Shown in pieces: positions 45,753 through 54,887 of a stretch of 64,000 nt of DNA (position 1 is its first letter; each line of letters begins with the position of its first letter). The notes beneath the pieces were generated by a model, which saw nothing but the letters and a program-made list of their open reading frames with translations, made no database searches and had not been told where the DNA came from. Both the position numbers and the translations under genes were made by a program. The stretch is from Tissierellia bacterium (lineage in GTDB: Bacteria; Bacillota; Clostridia; Tissierellales; Tepidimicrobiaceae). The DNA lies in the NCBI GenBank assembly GCA_012728725.1, contig JAAYEM010000012.1:1-64000 (forward strand), in the 5' to 3' direction.

Positions 45753-46109
45753 ATGAAAAGGGTATTTTTGCTGTTTTTATTATTGTTGGTTGTATTAGCC
45801 ACAACTGGCTGCGGTAATGACCCTGATGAGGTAATTGGAATCAGGGGAGAGGTAGAGGAAATATATACCGACGAGGAAACCCTAGCTGTTGTAGGAATTT
45901 TAGTAGAAGGGGAAGTTGAAGAAGACACCATGTATGACAGCGCCAATGTTACTATTAATGAAGATACTAAAATATATAGGGGAGAAGAAGAGGTTACCGT
46001 AGATGAATTAGAAGTGGGTATAATAGTAGAGGTAATATTTGATGGACCAGTAGCAGAATCTTATCCTGCACAAGGGACAGCTAAAAAGATAAAAATATTT
46101 GAGGATTAG
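45753..46109 (+). CDS. Small secreted lipoprotein, possible DUF3221-like OB fold
   Basis: The 118-residue protein has a lipoprotein signal (MKRVFLLFLLLLVVLATTGC) followed by acidic beta-rich repeats (IRGEVEEIYTDEETLAVVGILVEG ... VTVDELEVGIIVEV). The pattern of short beta strands resembles OB-fold DUF3221 lipoproteins; this is a weak inference. It lies 10 bases before the fRMsr gene and probably shares its transcript. Confidence 0.75.
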   Translation: MKRVFLLFLLLLVVLATTGCGNDPDEVIGIRGEVEEIYTDEETLAVVGILVEGEVEEDTMYDSANVTINEDTKIYRGEEEVTVDELEVGIIVEVIFDGPVAESYPAQGTAKKIKIFED

Positions 46110-46119
46110 AGGTGTTGCT

Positions 46120-46617
46120 ATGTTTAACTTAGAGCCTATTAAGGATATGAATCAGGAAGAAAGATTGAAGTATATGAACTATTTGCTAAAGGCCCAATTA
46201 AGCTCTGAAAAAGATGAGTTAGCCAACCTCTCCAATGCCACAGCAATTATTGCAGCCTGTGTAGACAGACTAAATTGGGCAGGTTTTTACATACTAAGAG
46301 GAGATGAACTGATTTTAGGACCATTTCAAGGCCTACCAGCCTGCAATAGGATAGAGATAGGCAAGGGGGTATGTGGTACAGCAGTTGCAAGAAGAGAGGT
46401 TCAATTAGTTCCAGATGTACACCAGTTTCCCGGCCACATAGCCTGTGATCCAGCTTCCAATTCTGAATTGGTAATACCCATTATTAAGGATGATACCCTT
46501 TATGGAGTACTAGACCTTGACAGTCCAGAAAAGGGAAGATTTACTGAATTGGAGAAAAAGTATTTTATTGAGTTTGTTGAAATTTTAAATGAGTATATTG
46601 ATTGGAATAATGTTTAA
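46120..46617 (+). CDS. msrC: Free methionine-R-sulfoxide reductase (GAF domain)
   Basis: The 165-residue GAF-domain protein has the fRMsr cysteine pattern: GPFQGLPACNRIEIGKGVCGTA and HIACDPASNSELVIPI. It reduces free methionine-R-sulfoxide. The frame opens at 46099, but ATG 46120 follows AGAGGTGTTGCT. Together with MsrA it completes methionine-oxidation repair. Confidence 0.92.
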   Translation: MFNLEPIKDMNQEERLKYMNYLLKAQLSSEKDELANLSNATAIIAACVDRLNWAGFYILRGDELILGPFQGLPACNRIEIGKGVCGTAVARREVQLVPDVHQFPGHIACDPASNSELVIPIIKDDTLYGVLDLDSPEKGRFTELEKKYFIEFVEILNEYIDWNNV

Positions 46618-46642
46618 AAGGGCCATTCTAGGCCTTTTTTTT
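46616..46642 (+). terminator. Terminator after fRMsr gene
   Basis: A small stem (AAAAGGGCC with GGCCTTTT) followed by eight T. Confidence 0.75.
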
Positions 46643-46813
46643 AATCATAGACTTTTATAATTAATACTTAATGCTGTAGATAGATGATGAAGTGAATCTT
46701 GTGAATTGTAAATTTTAAATTGGGAATTGATATTTTTTAATTTACAAGATGGTTATATTTTGCTAAGGTTTATTACATATTTGCAAAGAAGGTCCTAACA
46801 TATTTATAAAAAA

Positions 46814-47202
46814 TGCCATGGGGAGACAATAACCAGATATTAGTGGTTTGTAAGATCTCCCTACCATGTTATAGTATGGCAAATTGGAAGGCTCTTTTAT
46901 AAAGACAAGCCTCGACTTTGAAAGATTTGTGAAAATATCCGACTAAGGGGAGAAAATTGTTTGGCCGCTTCCTGAGCGTTAGCGAATAAGCGGCCATTTT
47001 CTCCCCGTGTCGTGATATTTTCCAAATCTTGAAACGGAGAGGAGGTCTTTATAAAAGAGCCGAGGACCTTTTGAAAAGCAGGGTGGGAAAGTAGAAGTGA
47101 TCTTCCATTCCCACCCGTATCTCCATTATTGTGTCTCAATGCTTTTCTTTATCAATGAGCCTTCCAATCAGACATGCTTATAAACATGGTAGGGAGATCT
47201 TT
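46814..47202. other. Large structured intergenic element, possible ornate ncRNA or palindromic mobile unit
   Basis: This non-coding region is filled with nested inverted repeats. (A) 19 bp, 46852-46870 pairs with 47183-47201. (B) 12 bp, 46883-46894 pairs with 47157-47168. (C) 17 bp perfect, GGCTCTTTTATAAAGAC (46890-46906) with 47045-47061. (D) 46922-46943 with 47009-47030, nearly perfect. (E) 11 bp and 8 bp, 46947-46970 with 46988-47006. A second hairpin has GGGTGGGAA/TTCCCACCC and GAAAAGCA/TGCTTTTC near 47073-47147. The arm of A also pairs locally with 46817-46826 (CATGGGGAGA), and B and C share GGCTC, so the pairings are alternatives. GC content is above its surroundings. TTGCAA 46781-46786 and TATAAA 46805-46810 (18 bp) is a possible promoter. 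No family is recognised. Confidence 0.7.
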
Positions 47203-47298
47203 ATATGGCCACCTGTTTAATACCTTCTTTATAAATTTGCCAGCAACGGAGATTTTACAATAAAAAATAGTCCTTATAGATTATATTAAAAATTAATA

Positions 47299-47327
47299 TT
47301 GCAATGGGATTAGTAATATGTTATATT
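47299..47327 (+). promoter_or_regulatory. Promoter of nrdJ
   Basis: TTGCAA (47299-47304) and TATATT (47322-47327) are 17 bp apart. A weak NrdR-like stretch, ATAGTATATATAGGAG, lies at 47336-47351. No cobalamin riboswitch features (B12 box) were found in the 280 bases upstream of nrdJ. Confidence 0.65.
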
Positions 47328-47388
47328 GGGCATATATAGTATATATAGGAGAGCAAATATACTACATGTTGTTATGGGAGGGAATTAG

Positions 47389-49521
47389 ATGGTTAAGGTT
47401 GAGAAGCGGGACGGAAGAATAGTAGACTTTGATGGGGAGAAAATAGTAAATGCCATTGGCAAGGCCATGGTAAGGACTGAAAAGGGTTTAGACCAGGAAT
47501 TGGCTAGGAAAATTGCAGATAAGGCCTATGAAGTATTTAAAGAACTAGAGGTAGTACATATAGAGCAAATACAGGACTTTGTAGAGATAGAATTGATGAG
47601 GACTAGGCCAGATGTGGCAAAACTATATATCCTATATAGGGAAGAGCGGGCTAGACTCAGAAAACAAGGTTGGGATATGACAGACCTACAGAGGGATATA
47701 TATGAGCAGAAATATAGATTTGAAAATGAAACTTTTGAAGAGTTTCTAATCAGGGTAAGTGGTGAAAATGACTCTATAAAGAAGGCAATCAAGGACAAAA
47801 AATTTATGCCTGCAGGTAGAATTTTGGCAGGTAGAGGCTTGGATAAGCATGGTAGAAAGATTACCTTGTCAAATTGCTATGTAATGCCTCAGGTTGAAGA
47901 TAATATAGAATCCATATTCGACACAGCCAAATATATGGCAAGGACCTTTTCCTATGGTGGAGGGGTAGGCCTGTCCCTATCTAAATTGAGGCCCAAGGGA
48001 GCCAAGGTAAACAATGCGGCTAATACTACTACTGGTGCTGTATCCTTCATGGACCTTTATTCCCTGGTTACAGGATTGATTGGATTGAAGGGAAGGCGGG
48101 GGGCCTTGATGCTTAATTTAGATTGTAACCATCCCGATATAGAAGATTTTATAGATGTAAAAAATGATCTAGACAGGGTGAGGTATGCTAATATATCGGT
48201 CAATGTTACTGATGATTTTATGGATGCTGTATTAGAGGATAGGGATTATGAACTGTATTTTAAGGTAGAGGCTACTGGAGAGGAGATAAGTAGGAGGATT
48301 AAGGCTAGAGACCTTTTTAGGAAGATAGCCAAAAATAATTGGAATATGGCGGAGCCAGGTGTATTATTTACAGACCGTATTAATTCCTGGCATTTGATGA
48401 GTGAAGATGAGACCTTTGAATTTGCTGGGGTAAATCCCTGTGCAGAGGAGACCCTGCCAGGATTTGGTTCTTGTAATCTATCCTCTATAAACCTAAGCCA
48501 ATTTGTTAGCAATCCTTTTACTAAGGATGCTAAATTTGAATTTGAAGAATTTGGCCAAATGGTAAGGGAAGGAGTAATCTATTTAAATGAAGTATTAGAT
48601 GAAAATATTAATCTACATCCACTAGAAGAGCAGAGAAAGGTGTCTCGTGAATTGAGGCAAATTGGATTAGGCCTTATGGGAATAGCTGATATGTTTATAA
48701 AGATGGGCATAAAATATGGTAGTGAAGAGTGTATTGATCTAATTCATAAAATAGGTAAGGTGTTAGTCAATGAAGCCCTAAGGCAGTCTGCCCTTTTAGC
48801 CAAAGAACATGGCCCCTTCCCCAGGTATAGGGAAGAAGCAGTACTCAAATCCCCCTTCCTCCTATCCAATGCAGATGAAGATGTGCTAGAATTGATTAAA
48901 AAATATGGACTTAGAAATAGCCAGCTTTTGACCATACCGCCAACGGGAAGCATATCTACTTTAATTGGTTGTAGTAACGGTATAGAACCAATTTTCCAAG
49001 TATCTTATACTAGAAAGTCTGAGTCCTTACACCATGAAGATACCTATTATAAGGTATTTACTCCAATTGTAAAGGAATATATGGATAGGTATAATATAAG
49101 TAGAGAAGAAGACCTTCCCGATTATTTTGTAACCGCTTTAGATTTAGATTATAAGAAAAGGATTGATGTACAGGCAGCCTGGCAACAATATATAGATGCC
49201 AGCATATCCTCAACAGTTAACCTACCCAATGAAACTACTGTGGAAGAAATAGAAGAATTATATATATATGCATGGAAAAAAGGGCTAAAAGGTATTACAA
49301 TTTATAGGGATGGATGTGCTCGAGATGGAATACTGATTACTGAAAAGGCTAGATTGACCAAGAGGCAAAGAATTGAAAAACTGCAACAGGAATTAAATGA
49401 GCTATTGGAAGAACATTTAAGAGAACATCCTGATATTTGTCCTATGTGTGGAGGGCCCTTAATCCATAGCGGAGGTTGTTCCGAATGTCAAGACTGTGGT
49501 TACAGTCCATGTTCAGTGTAG
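47389..49521 (+). CDS. nrdJ: Adenosylcobalamin-dependent (class II) ribonucleotide reductase
   Basis: NrdJ makes deoxyribonucleotides using B12. The 710 residues begin with an ATP-cone (VKVEKRDGRIVDFDGEKI), then the catalytic barrel with SNCYVMPQ, GGGVGLSLSKLRPKGA, NPCAEETLPGFGSCNLS (catalytic NxCxE) and PPTGSISTLIGCSNGIEP. The C-terminus has a zinc-ribbon-like tail (CPMCGGPLIHSGGCSECQDCG), usual in NrdJ. ATG follows GGGAGGGAATTAG. It stands alone, with nrdDG 40 kb away. Confidence 0.93.
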   Translation: MVKVEKRDGRIVDFDGEKIVNAIGKAMVRTEKGLDQELARKIADKAYEVFKELEVVHIEQIQDFVEIELMRTRPDVAKLYILYREERARLRKQGWDMTDLQRDIYEQKYRFENETFEEFLIRVSGENDSIKKAIKDKKFMPAGRILAGRGLDKHGRKITLSNCYVMPQVEDNIESIFDTAKYMARTFSYGGGVGLSLSKLRPKGAKVNNAANTTTGAVSFMDLYSLVTGLIGLKGRRGALMLNLDCNHPDIEDFIDVKNDLDRVRYANISVNVTDDFMDAVLEDRDYELYFKVEATGEEISRRIKARDLFRKIAKNNWNMAEPGVLFTDRINSWHLMSEDETFEFAGVNPCAEETLPGFGSCNLSSINLSQFVSNPFTKDAKFEFEEFGQMVREGVIYLNEVLDENINLHPLEEQRKVSRELRQIGLGLMGIADMFIKMGIKYGSEECIDLIHKIGKVLVNEALRQSALLAKEHGPFPRYREEAVLKSPFLLSNADEDVLELIKKYGLRNSQLLTIPPTGSISTLIGCSNGIEPIFQVSYTRKSESLHHEDTYYKVFTPIVKEYMDRYNISREEDLPDYFVTALDLDYKKRIDVQAAWQQYIDASISSTVNLPNETTVEEIEELYIYAWKKGLKGITIYRDGCARDGILITEKARLTKRQRIEKLQQELNELLEEHLREHPDICPMCGGPLIHSGGCSECQDCGYSPCSV

Positions 49522-49527
49522 AATAAG

Positions 49528-49565
49528 AAGGTCAGGCTATTGAATAAAAAATCAGGCCTGACCTT
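49528..49565 (+). terminator. Hairpin after nrdJ
   Basis: AAGGTCAGGC and GCCTGACCTT flank an 18-base loop. It is followed by TTAAATT, so termination is plausible but not strong. Confidence 0.6.
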
Positions 49566-49583
49566 TAAATTGAGGGAGGTAGT

Positions 49584-51005
49584 ATGAATAGCAAATCCAT
49601 AATCCACAAACTTCCTAAGATTGTTAAAGAGGGAAGGAAAATAGCTGAAGAGATCATAAATAGGCCTTTAGACAATACATATTTTCAAAGGGAAAAAATA
49701 ATACCAGGGGGGAAGGAAGAATCTATTAATTCAGGTTCCTTTGATGGATGGATAAATAAATTTTACTATGGGGATAATTTAAAGGTAATTGAAAGCCTAT
49801 TAAAAGAAGGATATGGGGGGAAAATAGACCTTATATATATTGATCCTCCTTTTTTAACAAAGGCCAATTATAAGGGAAAGATTGTCCTGAAAAAAGGGAA
49901 AGAGGAAGAGGTAATAGAATACTTTGCCTATAGGGATGTATGGGAAGAGGGTTTAATTACATATCTTAAAATGCTGTATGTAAGGATATTTTTGATGAGG
50001 GAGCTTTTAAGCCATAAAGGAACCATTTATGTCCACCTGGATTATAGGACTGTCCACTATGTGAAGATATTAATGGATGAAATATTTGGGGAAGAAAATT
50101 TCTTGAATGAGATTATTTGGGCCTACAAATCTGGAGGAGTAAGTCACAAGTATTATTCGAGGAAACATGACAATATTTTGGTATATACTAAGGGGAAGGA
50201 TTACATATTCAATCCCCAGCTTGAAAAATCCTATAACAGGGGTTTAAAGCCCTATAGGTTTAAAGGGGTTAAGGAATACAAAGATGAAATAGGCTGGTAT
50301 ACCTTGGTTAATTTAAAGGATGTTTGGCAGATAGATATGGTGGGCAGGACCTCCAAGGAGAGGATAGGTTATGATACCCAAAAACCTATTAAACTATTGG
50401 AAAGAATAATATTGACATCCTCCAATGAAGATTCCATTGTGGCAGATTTTTATGCAGGTTCTGGAACTACCGGCATTACAGCTGAAATGCACAAGCGAAA
50501 ATGGATTATGGCAGATAAGGGAGCCCTATCCTATACTACAATTAACAATAGATTAATGGAAAACCAATCCTCACCCTATTATATATACAAGGATCCTAGC
50601 AATTCTAAAAGAGCAGGTAAATTAAATATTAAAAATATAGAAATAGTAAAAAATGAAAAGGGAAGAGAGGAATTATATATTGAATTGGGTGGGTATCAAT
50701 TAGATATAGAAAAGATAAATATAAGGGAAAGGTACAGACCTAAAATTGAAGAAGTTTTAAATAGGAATTCCTTAAGCCTAATAGATTTTATAGGGATAGA
50801 TATGGATTATGATGGTAATAATCCCCTAATCCATTGGCAAGACTATAAGGATAAGGACAATATGACTATCCATCCCATTATAAGGCTTGAAATAGGAAAT
50901 ACTGATAATAGGAAAATATATATAAAATATATTGACGTATTTGGGCAGGAAAATTCAATTACATATGAAGTCAATGATGGAAGGCTTGGCTTATATGAAT
51001 ATTAG
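49584..51005 (+). CDS. Orphan beta-class DNA methyltransferase (type III Mod-like)
   Basis: The 473-residue protein has catalytic motif IV DLIYIDPPF near residue 93 and the AdoMet motif I ADFYAGSGTTG near 288. The order IV then I marks the beta class (adenine N6 or cytosine N4). The sequence YYGDNLKVIESLL is typical of type III Mod subunits. No Res, restriction or specificity gene is adjacent. The ~160-residue C-terminal tail is unlike Mod. It may be a solitary methyltransferase. ATG follows GGGAGG. Confidence 0.85.
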   Translation: MNSKSIIHKLPKIVKEGRKIAEEIINRPLDNTYFQREKIIPGGKEESINSGSFDGWINKFYYGDNLKVIESLLKEGYGGKIDLIYIDPPFLTKANYKGKIVLKKGKEEEVIEYFAYRDVWEEGLITYLKMLYVRIFLMRELLSHKGTIYVHLDYRTVHYVKILMDEIFGEENFLNEIIWAYKSGGVSHKYYSRKHDNILVYTKGKDYIFNPQLEKSYNRGLKPYRFKGVKEYKDEIGWYTLVNLKDVWQIDMVGRTSKERIGYDTQKPIKLLERIILTSSNEDSIVADFYAGSGTTGITAEMHKRKWIMADKGALSYTTINNRLMENQSSPYYIYKDPSNSKRAGKLNIKNIEIVKNEKGREELYIELGGYQLDIEKINIRERYRPKIEEVLNRNSLSLIDFIGIDMDYDGNNPLIHWQDYKDKDNMTIHPIIRLEIGNTDNRKIYIKYIDVFGQENSITYEVNDGRLGLYEY

Positions 51006-51127
51006 AAGCAATTTAATCAAAAAATATTTTCCTATTTGAGAATAAAAAAATTAAAAATCCTATATACTTCTTTATCAAAATAGGATATTATTAGCATATA
51101 TAGAAAACCTTTGAGAGGAGAGTAAAT

Positions 51128-51583
51128 ATGGACAATAAGAATAAGGGAAATTGTGACTGTAACCATGACCATGAACATGGAGCTTGTGATTGTGGAAATC
51201 ATGATGAAATGGATATAATCCATCTTACCCTTGAGGATGATTCAGAGTTAGAATGTAGCATACTGGGGACCTTTGAAGTAGCTGATAAGGAGTATATTGC
51301 ACTAGTTCCTCTAGATAGTGAAGAGGCCTATGCCGACCAGGTATTGCTATATAGATATGAAGAAGATGAAGATGGGATAGTTCTAATTAATATCGAAGAT
51401 GAAGAGGAATTTGATAAGGTTATAGAAGCTTTTTATATGTTGTTTGAAGAAATGGATTTAGAAGACGAATACTTTGACTATTACGATGAAGACTATGAAG
51501 AGGGTTTTGATGAAGAATTGGATGAGGAATTTGATGAAGAATTTGATTTTGACTTTGATATAGATTTAGAGGATGAAGAATAA
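51128..51583 (+). CDS. DUF1292 protein with Cys/His-rich head and acidic tail
   Basis: The 151-residue protein has a core (about 30-100) matching DUF1292 (LTLEDDSELECSILGTFEVADKEYIALV). It is preceded by a Cys/His-rich head (CDCNHDHEHGACDCGNHDE) that could bind metal, and followed by a strikingly acidic tail of Asp/Glu/Phe repeats. ATG follows GAGAGGAG. DUF1292 function is unknown. Confidence 0.88.
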   Translation: MDNKNKGNCDCNHDHEHGACDCGNHDEMDIIHLTLEDDSELECSILGTFEVADKEYIALVPLDSEEAYADQVLLYRYEEDEDGIVLINIEDEEEFDKVIEAFYMLFEEMDLEDEYFDYYDEDYEEGFDEELDEEFDEEFDFDFDIDLEDEE

Positions 51584-51653
51584 TCATTAGGCAAGAAGTA
51601 CTTCGACTATTTAGTTGGGGTACTTTCTTTAGTAATTAGGAAAGGATGGTATT

Positions 51654-52955
51654 ATGAGAAAGGAACAGGAATTTGCTTATGATCTCATAGACTTTATAGG
51701 GGCCAGCCCTAGTCCCTACCATACTGTGAGACAGATAGAAGAAATACTGGTTAGGGAAGGATTTAATAAGCTATCCTTCCATGATAGCTGGAAATTGGAA
51801 AAGGAAGGCAAATACTATGTAACAAAAAACTCTTCCGCCATAATTGGATTTGTAATAGGAAGGGGAGAGCTTGAAAGGGATGGCTTTAAACTAATAGGGG
51901 CCCATACGGACACCCCTACTTTCAAGGTTAAACCAAATCCAGAGATAGATGTAGAAGGAAAGTATATTAAATTAAATACGGAAGTATACGGAGGTCCCAT
52001 ATATAGCACTTGGTTTGATAAGCCCCTATCTCTAGCCGGCAGGGTAGCTATTAGAAGTGAAAATCCTATGAAACCTGAAGAATTGCTAATAGATTTTGAG
52101 AAACCTATTTTGATTATACCAAGCCTAGCCATCCATATGAACAGGAAGGTAAATGAAGGGGTGGAAATCAACCCTCAAAAACATACCCTACCCTTATTAT
52201 CCATTATGGACAGGGAAATCAATAAGGATAATTTCCTACTGGAATTGATAGCTGATAAGCTAAAAGTAGATGTAGAGGATATTTTAGATTGTGAACTATT
52301 CCTATACAGTACGGAAAGGGGAGCCTTAATAGGCCTTAATGAGGAGTTTATATCCGTTGGCAAACTAGATGATTTGGCCATGGTCCATGCAGGACTTAAT
52401 GGACTAATAGAAAGTAGTGTAGCCAAGGCCACCAATGTATTGGTCTGCTTTGATAATGAGGAGGTAGGCAGCACCACTAAACAGGGGGCAGCCAGCCCAA
52501 TGCTTAGGACCCTTCTAGAGAGGATTGCCATAGCTTTAGGTAAGAATAGGGAGGATTATTACAGGGCCTTATCCAATTCCTTCCTAATATCGGCAGACAT
52601 GGCCCATGCCCTTCATCCAAACTATACGGAAAAACAGGATTTAACCAATAAGCCTATTATAAACGGGGGACCAACTATTAAGATATCTGCTAGACAATCC
52701 TATACTACAGATAGCGTTTCTTCTGCTGTTTATCAAAGCATATGTAAATCCATTGATGTTCCAGTACAGAAATTTGTAAACAGATCTGATGAAAGGGGAG
52801 GCTCAACCATAGGGCCCATATCATCTACTCAATTGGATATAGCTTCCATAGATGTAGGTAATCCCATCCTTGCTATGCATTCTATAAGGGAACTAGGGGG
52901 AGTGCTAGATCACTATTATATATATAAATCCTTTAAAGAATTTTATAGGATATAG
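51654..52955 (+). CDS. apeB: M18 family aminopeptidase
   Basis: The 433-residue zinc aminopeptidase shows M18 markers: IGAHTDTPTFKVKP at about residue 80, MDREIN, the DNEEVGSTTKQGA acid motif near 265, SADMAHALHPNY, and a terminal IDVGNPILAMHSIRE. It releases N-terminal acidic or neutral residues from peptides. It is a single-gene unit; ATG follows GGAAAGGATGG. Confidence 0.93.
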   Translation: MRKEQEFAYDLIDFIGASPSPYHTVRQIEEILVREGFNKLSFHDSWKLEKEGKYYVTKNSSAIIGFVIGRGELERDGFKLIGAHTDTPTFKVKPNPEIDVEGKYIKLNTEVYGGPIYSTWFDKPLSLAGRVAIRSENPMKPEELLIDFEKPILIIPSLAIHMNRKVNEGVEINPQKHTLPLLSIMDREINKDNFLLELIADKLKVDVEDILDCELFLYSTERGALIGLNEEFISVGKLDDLAMVHAGLNGLIESSVAKATNVLVCFDNEEVGSTTKQGAASPMLRTLLERIAIALGKNREDYYRALSNSFLISADMAHALHPNYTEKQDLTNKPIINGGPTIKISARQSYTTDSVSSAVYQSICKSIDVPVQKFVNRSDERGGSTIGPISSTQLDIASIDVGNPILAMHSIRELGGVLDHYYIYKSFKEFYRI

Positions 52956-53039
52956 GCTCCTTTTCTTTGAAGGCTTAATTATAATAGATTTGCTATAATA
53001 TATAGCTTAGTAACAATAGTAACAGGAGTGATAAATGGA

Positions 53040-53873
53040 ATGTATAAATTAATAGCCATAGATTTGGATGGAACTTTGTTAGACGATAAAAAGAAGATTC
53101 CTAGAGAGAATATAGAAGTAGTAAATCAATTGATCGATATGGGCTATGAGGTGGTAATAGCAACGGGAAGAAGGTATTGGTCAGCAAAGGAGCTTACCAA
53201 GGATATAGATAGATCCATGGTAATACTGGCCAACAATGGAAATGTGGTAAGGCATACCAAGGATGATCAGGTAATTATAAAAAAGTATTTGGATTTAGAG
53301 GATTTTAGAATTGTAATAGAGGAAGGAAGAAAAAGGGGCTTATACCCAATTATCCATGTAGACAATTATGAGGAAGGTATCGATTTAATAATAGAAGTGG
53401 GAAGGGGTAGCGAGAATTATTCCACCTATATAGCTGGATTTGAAGAAAGGTATAAAGAGGTGGAGAATTATTTAGAAATAACTGATGAAAAGATATTGGC
53501 AGTGGTATATGCAGGCTCTAAGAAGGATTTAGATAACTTCCATTTTGATATAAATGAAAAATACCCAAACAGATTTAATTCCCATGTAATGGGGAATATA
53601 AAGATGGCAGAAGCCATGTTGGAGATTATGAATCCTTTAGGCAACAAATGGTTAAGTTTAGTTGAGTATGCCAAGGAAAGGGGTATAGACCAAAAAGAGA
53701 TTATAGCTATTGGGGACGATAACAACGATATCCAGATGATAAAAAATGCTGGCTGTGGAATAGCTATGAAAAATGCCAGTGAAAGAGTAAAAGAAGTGGC
53801 AGATATTATTTCAGAAAAGGACAATAATGAATCTGGAGTAGCCTTTGAATTGAAAAGGGTTCTAAATTTATAG
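53040..53873 (+). CDS. Cof-type HAD phosphatase
   Basis: HAD motif I is IDLDGTLLDDKK, motif II VIATGRRYWSA, and motif IV IAIGDDNNDIQMIKNAGCGIAMKNA, with a C2B-type cap between. These are Cof-like sugar- or FMN-phosphatases; the substrate is unknown. The open frame begins at a GTG (53028) that overlaps the RBS, so ATG 53040 is preferred (277 residues). Confidence 0.9.
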   Translation: MYKLIAIDLDGTLLDDKKKIPRENIEVVNQLIDMGYEVVIATGRRYWSAKELTKDIDRSMVILANNGNVVRHTKDDQVIIKKYLDLEDFRIVIEEGRKRGLYPIIHVDNYEEGIDLIIEVGRGSENYSTYIAGFEERYKEVENYLEITDEKILAVVYAGSKKDLDNFHFDINEKYPNRFNSHVMGNIKMAEAMLEIMNPLGNKWLSLVEYAKERGIDQKEIIAIGDDNNDIQMIKNAGCGIAMKNASERVKEVADIISEKDNNESGVAFELKRVLNL

Positions 53874-53899
53874 GAATATGAGGTAGAAAAGGTGGAAGT

Positions 53900-54853
53900 A
53901 TGGATATAACAGTATACAATGTCTATTCTAAATATCTGAAAGAGAGATTTGGGGAGAAGGTATACAAGCTTCCCATCAGCCTGCCCCTTACCTGCCCCAA
54001 TAGGGATGGCTGTGTAGGTACTGGTGGCTGCATATTTTGTGGAGAAGAAGGGGGTTCTTTTGAAAACCTCCCCAATTTTATTCCTGTAAAGGAGCAGCTT
54101 ATAAGGAATAAGGAATATATTGAAAAAAGGTATAAGGCGAAAAAGTTCATTTCCTATTTTCAAAATTTTACCAACACCTATTTGCCCTTGGAGAAGTTTA
54201 AAAGCTATATAGAGGAATCCATAATAGATGGAATAGTTGGAATTTCCATATCTACAAGGCCTGATGCCATAAATGATAGGTATTTGGACTTTTTAGCTCA
54301 TATAAGGGATAAGTATAATTTAGAAATAACCATTGAACTAGGCCTTCAAACGGTAAATTATCATACCTTAAAGAGGATAAATAGGGGGCATTCTTTGGCG
54401 GAATTTATAGATGGGGTAATCAGGAATAAGAATTATGGGATCAGGACCTGTGCCCATCTGATATTAAACCTTCCATGGGATAACATGGAGGATGTAATTG
54501 AAAATGCTAAAATACTATCTGCCTTAAGGGTAGAGGAAGTAAAACTTCATGCCCTATACATTGTAGCCAATACCCAATTGGGAAGGATGTACCAAAAAGG
54601 AGAGATCAGATTAATATCAAAGGAAGAATACCAGGAGAGGGTAATTACCTTTTTAGAATATTTACATGAGGATATAGTGGTTCAACGGATAATAGGCCGG
54701 GCTCCGGAAGAAAATACCCTATTTGTAAACTGGAATGAAAGCTGGTGGAAGATTAGGGATGAGATAGTTGCCCAAATGGAGGAGAGAAAAACCAAACAGG
54801 GAATAAAGTGTGATTATCTAAATGGCAAAGCATTAAAAAGGTTTAATAATTAA
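53900..54853 (+). CDS. Radical SAM protein, YtqA (TIGR01212) family
   Basis: The 317-residue protein has the family N-terminal cluster motif CPNRDGCVGTGGCIFC near residues 31-46 (rather than CX3CX2C). It also has the radical SAM barrel motifs ISISTRPDAINDRYL and ELGLQTVNYHTLKRINRGHS. The family is widespread in Firmicutes and linked to tRNA modification, but I cannot confirm the reaction. ATG follows AAAAGGTGG. A terminator follows. Confidence 0.9.
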   Translation: MDITVYNVYSKYLKERFGEKVYKLPISLPLTCPNRDGCVGTGGCIFCGEEGGSFENLPNFIPVKEQLIRNKEYIEKRYKAKKFISYFQNFTNTYLPLEKFKSYIEESIIDGIVGISISTRPDAINDRYLDFLAHIRDKYNLEITIELGLQTVNYHTLKRINRGHSLAEFIDGVIRNKNYGIRTCAHLILNLPWDNMEDVIENAKILSALRVEEVKLHALYIVANTQLGRMYQKGEIRLISKEEYQERVITFLEYLHEDIVVQRIIGRAPEENTLFVNWNESWWKIRDEIVAQMEERKTKQGIKCDYLNGKALKRFNN

Positions 54854-54878
54854 AAGGCAGGTTTTAATCCTGCCTTTT
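54852..54878. terminator. Terminator after the ytqA-like gene
   Basis: AAAAGGCAGG and CCTGCCTTTT flank a seven-base loop. It also serves the convergent DUF1540 gene. Confidence 0.8.
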
Positions 54879-54887
54879 GTCTAGCTA

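Noticed and set aside
46897-47139. Minus-strand 80-residue ORF inside the structured element
   Set aside because: Open frame in a palindromic region; no motif, and the region is explained by pairing.
47200-47388. Cobalamin riboswitch upstream of nrdJ
   Set aside because: No convincing B12 box or conserved core was found; GGCCAC at 47207 is not enough.
53468-54163. Minus-strand 231-residue ORF
   Set aside because: It spans the Cof phosphatase and YtqA genes on the other strand and shows no family motif or RBS-based start.
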